Shown here: positions 57,396 through 64,000 of the stretch, in pieces
Numbering within the stretch: the stretch's first letter is position 1
How the letters are laid out: the number at the start of each line of letters is the position of its first letter
Origin: Serpens gallinarum
GTDB lineage: Bacteria > Pseudomonadota > Gammaproteobacteria > Pseudomonadales > Pseudomonadaceae
DNA: 64,000 nt
NCBI RefSeq assembly: GCF_014836765.1
Contig: NZ_JACSQG010000005.1
Coordinates: 124,001 to 188,000, forward strand
Direction of reading: 5' to 3'
Position numbers and translations under genes: made by a program
Notes under the pieces: model-generated
What the model saw: the letters and a program-made list of their open reading frames with translations, nothing else
Databases searched by the model: none
What the model was told of the DNA's origin: nothing

Positions 57396-58112
57396 ATGGA
57401 ACAGGACTGCTGGCGAATCTTGATCGTCGAGGATGACTTGCGCCTGGCCGAGCTCACCCGTGATTACCTGGTCGCCCACGGCCTACGGGTGGATATCGAA
57501 TCTGACGGCGCCCAGGCAGCGGCGCGCATTATTGATGAACGCCCCGATCTGGTGATTCTCGACCTGATGCTGCCCGGCGTGGACGGGCTGTCGATCTGCA
57601 AGCAGGTGCGCCCGGCATACGCGGGGCCGATCCTGATGCTTACGGCGCGTACGGACGACACGGACCAGGTGCAGGGGTTGGAGTCCGGCGCCGACGATTA
57701 TGTGTGCAAACCGGTGCGCCCGCTGGTGCTGCTGGCGCGTATCCGCGCCTTGCTGCGCCGTCGGGAAGGTGCTGGCGAAGTGGAAGGCACGCCGCAGCGC
57801 CTGGAGTTCGGCGCCCTGCGTCTGGACAACGCCCGCCGCGAAGCCTGGTTGGGCGAGGAATTGATCGATCTGACCGGCGCCGAGTTCGACCTGCTCTGGC
57901 TGCTGGCGGTGAATGCTGGGCGCATCCTGTCTCGCGAGGAAATCTTCAACGCCCTGCGCGGCATCGAATACGACGGCCAGGATCGCTCCATCGACGTGCG
58001 CATCTCGCGTATCCGCCCAAAAATCGGCGATGACCCGGTGTTGCCGCGCCTGATCAAGACCATTCGCGGCAAGGGTTATCTGTTTGTGCGCGAGGCGGCC
58101 GAGGAGCTGTAA
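57396..58112 (+). CDS. OmpR-type response regulator (RstA-like)
   Basis: A 238-residue regulator. The receiver domain has Asp56 in VILDLMLPGVDG and the acidic start VEDD. The C-terminal winged helix (FGALRLDNARREAWLGEELI ... DRSIDVRISRIRPKIGDDP) is of the OmpR type. It lies beside nrdA, as the P. aeruginosa PA1157/PA1158 pair does, and is followed after 45 bp by its kinase. It resembles RstA; the target genes are unknown. Confidence 0.9.
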   Translation: MEQDCWRILIVEDDLRLAELTRDYLVAHGLRVDIESDGAQAAARIIDERPDLVILDLMLPGVDGLSICKQVRPAYAGPILMLTARTDDTDQVQGLESGADDYVCKPVRPLVLLARIRALLRRREGAGEVEGTPQRLEFGALRLDNARREAWLGEELIDLTGAEFDLLWLLAVNAGRILSREEIFNALRGIEYDGQDRSIDVRISRIRPKIGDDPVLPRLIKTIRGKGYLFVREAAEEL

Positions 58113-58157
58113 TAGCGCGCAGGTGCTGCTGCTTTTTTCCCAATTGATGGACGGCCC

Positions 58158-59774
58158 GTGAACTCGATTTTTCTGCGCATTTATGCCGGCATGCTCGCCA
58201 CCCTGGTGCTGGTTGCCTTGCTAGGTGTGGGCAGCCTGCAACTGGTCAACGGCTTGCGCGTCGATCATTACCGCGAGCGCTTGGCCAGCGGCACCTTTCA
58301 TCTGATGGCCGACAACCTGACGTCGATGAATGCTGTGGAACGTCAACGGGCCACGGCGTTATGGGAGCGCATGCTGGGTGTGCCGCTGCGCTTGCAGCAT
58401 CTTTCCGAGTTGCCGCTGGATGCACCCTCGCGCGGTCGCCTGATGCGCGGTCAGGTACTGGTCCAGCAGAGCGGCACGCAGCCTTCGATGGTGTACGTAC
58501 TGGTCAGCCGAGCGGAGCAACTGTTGCTCACCGCCAGCGTGGGACAGGTCAGCGAACAGCTGGCGCGCGCCACCCTGTATTTGCTGATGGATGAACTGGC
58601 GCGTTACCCCATGATCGAGCAGCCGCGTCGGCTGGAGGCGTTGAAGGCAGAGAAGGATTTCGGCTTCGCGGTGAACCTGCTGCCCATCGAGCGTATTGAA
58701 ATGGACGCCGACCAGCGCCGACGGGTCGCGGAGGGCGATACGGTCATGGCGCTGGGCAGGGGGGGCGAGTCAATTCGGGTGATCGCCAGCATGGTGGCTT
58801 CGCCCTGGGTGCTCGAGTTGGGCCCGTTGTACCGCATGAACCCCTATCCGCCACACCTGTTGGTGCTTTTCGTGGCGCTGGGTCTCAGCCTGATCGGCCT
58901 GACGCTGTATTGGCTGGTGCGTCGACTGGAGCGTCGCTTGCGCGGCCTGGAAGCCGCCGCGACGCGGATCGCCGCCGGCAGCCTGGAGACCCGCGTTCCG
59001 GAGGTGGGTACCGATTCGGTGGGCCGTCTGGCCGTGGCCTTCAACGTCATGGCCGAGCACCTGCAACGGCTGCTGTCGATGCAACGCGAACTGGTGCGCG
59101 CGGTGTCCCATGAATTGCGCACGCCGGTGGCGCGGTTGCGTTTTGGTCTGGAGATGGTCGGCGAGGCGCCGGATGCCACCAGCCGGGGCAAATACTTGGC
59201 GGGTATGGACCACGATATCCAAGAACTCGACCGGTTGGTGGACGAGATGCTGGTTTACGCACGCCTGGAGCAGGGTTCGCCGGCGCTGAACTTCCAGGAG
59301 GTCCGGCTGGAGGCGCTGCTCGATCAGGTGATCGATGAACTGGCCCCGCTACGTGCCGACGTGCGCATCGAACGCGGGCTATGGCAGCCGGCGCAGGACG
59401 GTTCGGGCAGCACAGTCGAAGCCGAGCCGCGTTACTTGCACCGCGCGGTGCAGAACCTGGTGAGTAATGCCCTGCGCCACGCGGAATCCAAGGTGCGCGT
59501 CAGTTTTACTGTGGGCATGAACCGTTGTCGAATCGATATCGAGGATGACGGACCGGGTGTGCCGGAAGAAGCTTGGGAACGAATCTTCACCACGCCATTC
59601 CTGCGTCTGGATGACAGCCGCACGCGCGCGTCGGGTGGGCACGGCCTGGGGTTGTCCATCGTGCGTCGCATCATCTACTGGCACCGCGGGCGCGCACTGA
59701 TTGGTCGCAGCGCGTTGGGCGGCGCGCAGTTCAGCCTGGTCTGGCCGCGCCGCCAGCACGAAGGCGAACAGTAA
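58158..59774 (+). CDS. Sensor histidine kinase (RstB-like)
   Basis: A 538-residue membrane kinase with one span at about 8-28, a periplasmic sensor domain of ~200 residues, a second span at about 230-255, a HAMP domain (RRLRGLEAAATRIAAGSLET) and the H-box VSHELRTPVARLRF near 318. The N box (NLVSNALRHA) and G boxes (EDDGPGVPEE, GGHGLGLS) follow. It pairs with the regulator just upstream. The signal is unknown. A GTG at 58158 is the start. Confidence 0.9.
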   Translation: MNSIFLRIYAGMLATLVLVALLGVGSLQLVNGLRVDHYRERLASGTFHLMADNLTSMNAVERQRATALWERMLGVPLRLQHLSELPLDAPSRGRLMRGQVLVQQSGTQPSMVYVLVSRAEQLLLTASVGQVSEQLARATLYLLMDELARYPMIEQPRRLEALKAEKDFGFAVNLLPIERIEMDADQRRRVAEGDTVMALGRGGESIRVIASMVASPWVLELGPLYRMNPYPPHLLVLFVALGLSLIGLTLYWLVRRLERRLRGLEAAATRIAAGSLETRVPEVGTDSVGRLAVAFNVMAEHLQRLLSMQRELVRAVSHELRTPVARLRFGLEMVGEAPDATSRGKYLAGMDHDIQELDRLVDEMLVYARLEQGSPALNFQEVRLEALLDQVIDELAPLRADVRIERGLWQPAQDGSGSTVEAEPRYLHRAVQNLVSNALRHAESKVRVSFTVGMNRCRIDIEDDGPGVPEEAWERIFTTPFLRLDDSRTRASGGHGLGLSIVRRIIYWHRGRALIGRSALGGAQFSLVWPRRQHEGEQ

Positions 59775-60025
59775 GCGCCGGCATTTTCAGGTAGGCGGTG
59801 GGCCGCCCGGCCACGCCGCAGCAGGGTGAGACCGGTGTGAATGAAGTAGGGCTGCGTCGCTCGCTGCACGGTGTTGGGATGGAAAACACAACGTTTCACG
59901 AGCACCCCGCCAGCGGAGCATCAGGCTAAAAAGATGGGCTGCCCGGCGACTCAGTGCGTTTATCTGTGCAGCCAGCAACGGGCGAGGAGCCCTACAACGG
60001 TGCACATGAAAGTTGTCGGCCTCAG

Positions 60026-60853
60026 TCAGGCCGCTTCCTTGGCAAATTCCACCTGATAGCGCTCCATCAATACGCGGTTGTCATGCTGCCAGGGGTGGAA
60101 GTCGCGGCGATAGAAATCCAGGTAGTCGCGTACCAGCGGGCGGAAGATGCCGCGGCTGCCCCACAGCCAGACCAGACCGTTGCGCCAGACGCGCCAGTTC
60201 CACAGCAAGCCGTCGCGCTTGAGCATATGCCGCATCCCTTTGAGGGTGTCCCAGGTGAAGAAGAGGGTGCTCTGCACCATGGCCCGGCGGCGCAGCCAGG
60301 GACTGCCACACACCTGTTGATACACATCGAAGGCCACCGCCTTGTGCTCGGTTTCCTCCAGCGCGTGCCAGCGCCACAGGCGGGCCAGACGCGGATCGGC
60401 GCCGTCCATCCAGGCGGGATTGCTGAGCAGGGCGTTGGCCAAAATGGCGGTCAGGTGTTCCACCGCACAAGTGGCGGCCAATTGCAGTTCGGGTGACAGA
60501 TGCCGTTTGACGAATGCGAGGCGTCGCTGCAAACCGCGCTCCAGGTAGTCGATGTTGTAGCCCAGATCGCGCAGGCGTTGGTTGTAGTCCTGATGCTCAC
60601 GGCTGTGATGGCCTTCCTGGCCGATAAAGCCGCGTATCTCTTCACGCAATTCAGGGTCTTCGATCTGGTCGCGAAACAGCCGCACGGAGTCGATGAAAAA
60701 ACGTTCGCCATCGGGGAACAGCACCGACATGGCATTGAAAAAGTGACTCTTAAATGCATCCCCACTGTGCCAATGACGCGGCAATGGGCTGGGCAGGTCA
60801 AAATCCGGCTGGCGCGGGCGGATGTGCAAGCCTTCAGGGGTCAGACGGGGCAT
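60026..60853 (-). CDS. Predicted metal-dependent hydrolase (PF10118 type)
   Basis: A 275-residue protein with the two glutamate/histidine motifs of the ferritin-like metal-dependent hydrolase group: FIGQEGHHSREH and WHALEETEHKAVAFDVY. The motifs are spaced like diiron ligands. The substrate is unknown; members are common in pseudomonads. It is divergent from acpH. The 251-bp gap to its right-hand neighbour side (59775-60025) holds nothing I recognise. Confidence 0.85.
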   Translation of the reverse strand: MPRLTPEGLHIRPRQPDFDLPSPLPRHWHSGDAFKSHFFNAMSVLFPDGERFFIDSVRLFRDQIEDPELREEIRGFIGQEGHHSREHQDYNQRLRDLGYNIDYLERGLQRRLAFVKRHLSPELQLAATCAVEHLTAILANALLSNPAWMDGADPRLARLWRWHALEETEHKAVAFDVYQQVCGSPWLRRRAMVQSTLFFTWDTLKGMRHMLKRDGLLWNWRVWRNGLVWLWGSRGIFRPLVRDYLDFYRRDFHPWQHDNRVLMERYQVEFAKEAA

Positions 60854-61005
60854 GGACGGCTCCAGAGTTGAGGAGGAATGGCTATGGCGAGTCCATCTTT
60901 GCTATTCATCACCAAGACGCGTACCGATCTTTAGCAGGGCTGAACTGCAGATTCCAGGAGACTGTCGGCGTGCCGAAGCCGCGCCAATGGAATAAGCTGC
61001 GAACC

Positions 61006-61584
61006 ATGAACTACTTGGCACATCTGCACCTGGGCGGGCCGGCGCCGGCGCAACTGCTCGGCAGCCTGTACGGCGATTTCGTCAAAGGCCGGCTGGACGG
61101 TCGTTATCCCGCGGACATCGAAGCGGCGATCCGCCTGCATCGACGCATCGACATGTTTACCGACAGCCATCCGCTGATTTTTGAGGCCCGGATGCGCTTC
61201 CCGGCTGCGCGGCGGCGCACCTCGGGCATTCTACTCGACCTGTTTTTCGATCATTGCCTGGCCAATGCCTGGGAGGACTACGCCAGCGAGCCGCTGCCGG
61301 CCTTCACCACGCGGGTTTATCAGGTGCTGGCCGATGAGGCGCATCTGCCGGGGCACCTGGCGCAGATTGCGCCGCGCATGGCTGCGCAGGACTGGCTGGG
61401 CAGTTACCGCGACTTCAGCGTGCTGGAGCGGGTCGTTGCCAGCATGCGCCGACGCTTGTCCCGGCCCGCATTGCTCGACGACGCCGAGCTGGAGCTGGAG
61501 CGCCTGTATGAACCGCTGTGCAAGGATTTCCGGGCGTTTTATCCGGAGTTGATGGCCTTTGCTGAGCGTGAGCTCAATTCCTAA
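61006..61584 (+). CDS. acpH: Acyl-carrier-protein phosphodiesterase
   Basis: A 192-residue HD-type hydrolase that removes the phosphopantetheine arm from ACP. The start MNYLAHLHLGG is the family hallmark, followed by GSLYGDFVKGR, IRLHRRIDMFTDSHP and LDLFFDHCLANAW, which provide the metal ligands. The ATG at 61006 was chosen over longer frames for this reason. Divergent from the hydrolase gene. Confidence 0.92.
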   Translation: MNYLAHLHLGGPAPAQLLGSLYGDFVKGRLDGRYPADIEAAIRLHRRIDMFTDSHPLIFEARMRFPAARRRTSGILLDLFFDHCLANAWEDYASEPLPAFTTRVYQVLADEAHLPGHLAQIAPRMAAQDWLGSYRDFSVLERVVASMRRRLSRPALLDDAELELERLYEPLCKDFRAFYPELMAFAERELNS

Positions 61585-61588
61585 ATCC

Positions 61589-61662
61589 GTAGGGTGGATG
61601 TCGCTTTTCACATCCACCCATTAACCGTGCTCGGTGGACAGGGAAAACGTTGTCCACCCTAC
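61589..61662. repeat. REP pair between acpH and olsA
   Basis: A direct copy (GTAGGGTGGATGTCGC ... CATCCACCC, 61589-61619) faces an inverted one (GGTGGACAGGG ... TGTCCACCCTAC, 61633-61662). The pair lies between convergent genes and could act as a bidirectional terminator. Confidence 0.85.
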
Positions 61663-61688
61663 AGTGGGCCCCGCTAAACCAGGTCGAG

Positions 61689-62459
61689 TCAGGCGGCGTG
61701 CTTGAGGCTCTCGGCGGTACCGAATAACGCGTGTTCTACCGCCGCCTGCGCCTGGCGGGCCAGTTCGTTGCGGCTGCGCCCCTGCGATTCCAGCGGCGCC
61801 AACAGAAAAATATCCACGTCGGCCACCTCGTTGCGCAGCAAGCGGCGCAAATGGCTGAGCAGATCGTCGTCGCCGATGAACGGAGCGATGGGGTCTGTTT
61901 CTCCCAGGCGTCGGTAGCGGATCGCCACGGGCTGGATGGCCACGCCCGCGTCGATCGCGCCGGACAGCAGTCGGCCATGAAAGGTGCGCACGGCGGTACC
62001 GTCGGTACTGGTGCCTTCGGGAAACAGCATCACCGAGCCGGGCTGGCGCAGGCGCTCGGCCAGTTGTCCGCTGACCTGTCCGCTATCGCTGGCGCCGCGC
62101 CGGATGAACAGCGTGCCGCCTTGCAACGCCAGCCAGCCGGCCAGCGGCCAGCGGCGCACCTCGGCCTTGGCCAGGAAGGCCAGGGGCATCAGTTGACCGA
62201 GCAGCGGGATGTCGGTCCAGGACACGTGGTTGCCGATCCACAGCATGGGCGTATCGGGCAGCTTGCCATGCACCGTGACGCGAAACGGCAGGGCAGCGGC
62301 CAGCCGCCCGTGAAACCAGCGCGTCAGACGTTGGCGCCGCGCCGCGCGCGGGCCAGTGCCCAGGCGGGTTGAAAGCGCCACCGCAGCGGCCAGCAGCGCA
62401 CCGAGGCCGATCACCAGCAGTAAGCGCAGCAGCCGCGCCGGATAGCGCAGCGCCGTCAT
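61689..62459 (-). CDS. olsA: Lyso-ornithine lipid acyltransferase OlsA (PlsC family)
   Basis: A 256-residue membrane acyltransferase. An N-terminal span ([20 protein letters not shown]) precedes the PlsC motifs: the catalytic NHVSWTDI (HX4D type) and the acceptor-site FPEGTSTDG. With OlsB upstream it makes ornithine lipid by adding the second acyl chain. The ATG overlaps the olsB stop, which indicates coupled translation. Confidence 0.9.
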   Translation of the reverse strand: MTALRYPARLLRLLLVIGLGALLAAAVALSTRLGTGPRAARRQRLTRWFHGRLAAALPFRVTVHGKLPDTPMLWIGNHVSWTDIPLLGQLMPLAFLAKAEVRRWPLAGWLALQGGTLFIRRGASDSGQVSGQLAERLRQPGSVMLFPEGTSTDGTAVRTFHGRLLSGAIDAGVAIQPVAIRYRRLGETDPIAPFIGDDDLLSHLRRLLRNEVADVDIFLLAPLESQGRSRNELARQAQAAVEHALFGTAESLKHAA

Positions 62460-63208
62460 ACGGCCGCCTTGAAGTGGCGGGCATAGCGCGGGCACAGGTC
62501 TTCGCGCTTGAGCAGGATGAACACGTCAGCGACCTGGAAGTCGGCATCCCAGCAGGGCTCACCGCAGATTTTCGCCCCCAGGCGCATGTAGGCCTTGAGA
62601 AGCGGTGGCAGCTCGGCAATCACGTTATTCGGCAGGTTCAGCGTGGGCAGCGGCGTTTTCGGTTCCGCATGCAGGTTTTCCGTACACAGGTAGCGTTCGC
62701 GCAGGCGTTGCATCACGGCTTGGGCCTGCACGCCGCCGTCGCGCATGGGAATGCTGGCGCAGCCCATCAGGTAGCGGTAGTCGCCCTGGTTGAGGACGTC
62801 CGCCAGTTCGCCCCAGAGCACGCCGATGGTGGCGCCGTTGCGGTAACGGGCATCCACGCAGGTGCGGCCGATTTCCAGCAGCGGGCCTTCGAGCGCGCTC
62901 AGGCCATGCAGGCGAAATTCATCTTCACTGTAAAAGCGCCCCAGACGCTGCGCGGCGTGATGATCCAACAGGCGGGTGGTGGCGACCAGTTCCCCGGTTT
63001 CATGGTCGCGCACGCCGATGTGCTGACAGTGGGGATCGTAATCGTCTTGATCCAGACCCTGTTCTCCGCCCTGGAGTTGGGCGCCGAATTCGTGGCTGAA
63101 CACGCGAAAGCGCAGGGCTTGTGCTTCACGCAGGGCCTGCTCGCCGATCAGGCGCTCGGCCTGCAGACGGCTGGGGGTGGAAACCGCACGACGGGCGATG
63201 CAAGTCAT
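62456..63208 (-). CDS. olsB: L-ornithine N-alpha-acyltransferase OlsB
   Basis: A 250-residue GNAT-fold enzyme that adds a 3-hydroxyacyl chain to ornithine. Family marks are [33 protein letters not shown] and [10 protein letters not shown]; the C-terminus contains the [13 protein letters not shown] stretch. The ATG at 63208 gives [20 protein letters not shown]. It is the first gene of olsBA and has a PHO box 89 bp upstream. Ornithine lipids replace phospholipids under phosphate starvation. Confidence 0.92.
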   Translation of the reverse strand: MTCIARRAVSTPSRLQAERLIGEQALREAQALRFRVFSHEFGAQLQGGEQGLDQDDYDPHCQHIGVRDHETGELVATTRLLDHHAAQRLGRFYSEDEFRLHGLSALEGPLLEIGRTCVDARYRNGATIGVLWGELADVLNQGDYRYLMGCASIPMRDGGVQAQAVMQRLRERYLCTENLHAEPKTPLPTLNLPNNVIAELPPLLKAYMRLGAKICGEPCWDADFQVADVFILLKREDLCPRYARHFKAAV

Positions 63209-63296
63209 GTTGCTGCTCCTCTGCCGGCTGTAGCCGGTCGACCTGGTTGGCAAGGCCGATGCTAGGCACACAGGGTGGCGAGGCGGTTACGGTTGC

Positions 63297-63314
63297 ATGA
63301 CGCCTGCATGACAG
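63297..63314 (-). promoter_or_regulatory. Candidate PHO box upstream of olsB
   Basis: On the minus strand it reads CTGTCAT-GCAG-GCGTCAT. The first half matches the PhoB half-site exactly, and the second matches 5 of 7 bases, with the standard 4-bp spacing. Confidence 0.65.
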
Positions 63315-63494
63315 CGCGCGGGGCGGATGGCCGCGTAATCAGGGCTACGCTGCTAGTGGCTGATCCCGTTTCGTCGCGATGAAATGGTGATAGCCCCTTA
63401 GCGAACGACTTTTTTCTGTAACGGTCCATGTGTGGCGGGTCGGCAGCTTGAATGAACCTGTCGCAATCCGGCCCGCAGCCGAACGGAGGAAGCT

Positions 63495-64000
63495 GTGCAT
63501 ATCGCCGATATGACCATGTTCTATGCGCCGGCCAGCGGCGGAGTGCGCACTTATCTGGATGCCAAACATAGACGGCTGCGTCAGTACCCCGGTGTACAGC
63601 ACAGCCTGCTGATCCCGGGCAATGTCTATCGGCAGCACGATGGGATTTATCAAATCCCCACGCCGCCGCTGCCGTTTGCCAAGGGGTACCGCTTTCCCAT
63701 TCGCCGCACACCTTGGCGCAATGTACTGCGCGCTCTGCAGCCTGATGTGATCGAAGTGGGCGACCCTTACCTGACCGCCTGGGCGGCCCTGGATGCCGGC
63801 CGACGTCAGGATGTGCCGGTGATAGGTTTTTATCACTCCGACCTGCCGCTGCTGGTGCGCAACCGCATCGGCTCCTGGCTGGACACCAATCTGGATGCCT
63901 ATGTCGCTCGGCTGTACGGCAATTTTGACCGGGTGCTGGCGCCGAGCCGGGTCATGGCCGACAAGCTGTGCCGGCTGGGGGTGCGCAATGTCTATGTGCA
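63495..64000 (+). CDS. Glycosyltransferase family 1/4, N-terminal part (runs off the window)
   Basis: About 168 codons of a GT-B fold glycosyltransferase. It starts at a GTG (VHIADMTMFYAPASGGVRTY) with GGAGG five bases upstream; the ASGGVRTYL stretch is the donor-domain start seen in GT4-type enzymes. VIEVGDPYLTAWAAL, VIGFYHSDLP and RVLAPSRVMADKL follow in the order of the family. The gene is divergent from olsBA; an acceptor such as a lipid is possible. Confidence 0.88.
   Translation, partial: MHIADMTMFYAPASGGVRTYLDAKHRRLRQYPGVQHSLLIPGNVYRQHDGIYQIPTPPLPFAKGYRFPIRRTPWRNVLRALQPDVIEVGDPYLTAWAALDAGRRQDVPVIGFYHSDLPLLVRNRIGSWLDTNLDAYVARLYGNFDRVLAPSRVMADKLCRLGVRNVYV

Overview
The window is high-G+C gammaproteobacterial chromosome. 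Gene content and order point to Pseudomonas in the broad sense, possibly the stutzeri group: pilBCD-coaE-yacG, pilSR, a tfpX/Z-type pilin accessory gene beside a tRNA-Thr, nrdAB beside an RstAB-like two-component pair, olsBA, and several small proteins typical of pseudomonads (DUF3094, PP0621 and DUF3597 families). The species call is inference. No phage, plasmid, integron or CRISPR array is visible.

Layout. 0-9 kb: the end of a general amino-acid ABC transporter (aapM, aapP), a GIY-YIG protein, yejK, an orphan TAXI-type binding protein and the sbcDC repair nuclease. 9.0-9.3 kb: a tRNA cluster Asn-Pro-Lys with its own promoter and terminator. 9.5-24 kb: the type IV pilus region (pilD, pilC, pilB read leftward; pilA with a sigma-54 promoter; a pilin accessory gene; tRNA-Thr; then pilR and pilS), with coaE, yacG, a PagL-like lipid A deacylase and an IclR regulator. 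The PilSR pair encoded here is expected to drive the sigma-54 promoter of pilA in the same window. 23.7-48 kb: ordinary chromosomal genes, including nadE, a second HPF-like ribosome factor, a YebC-family protein, a SUV3-like RNA helicase, an orphan QueC-like PP-loop protein, a SotB efflux pump, a PhoD-like phosphatase, a YegS-like lipid kinase, a chemoreceptor, and a carboxylate transporter/amidohydrolase pair divergent from a GntR regulator.

48.4-52.2 kb is the accessory part. It holds a REP-associated tyrosine transposase (RAYT) gene, two tandem partial copies of its 3' end, many REP hairpins beginning GTAGGGTGG, a second decayed RAYT fragment, a PD-(D/E)XK-like protein, and a strikingly A+T-rich gene for a coiled-coil membrane protein that starts immediately after the nrdB terminator. 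This is the best candidate for something undescribed.

52-64 kb: class Ia ribonucleotide reductase (nrdB, nrdA) with NrdR boxes, a DnaA box and a long structured leader; an RstAB-like two-component system; a diiron-type hydrolase; an acyl-carrier-protein phosphodiesterase; the ornithine-lipid genes olsBA with a PHO box upstream; and the start of a glycosyltransferase that runs off the window.
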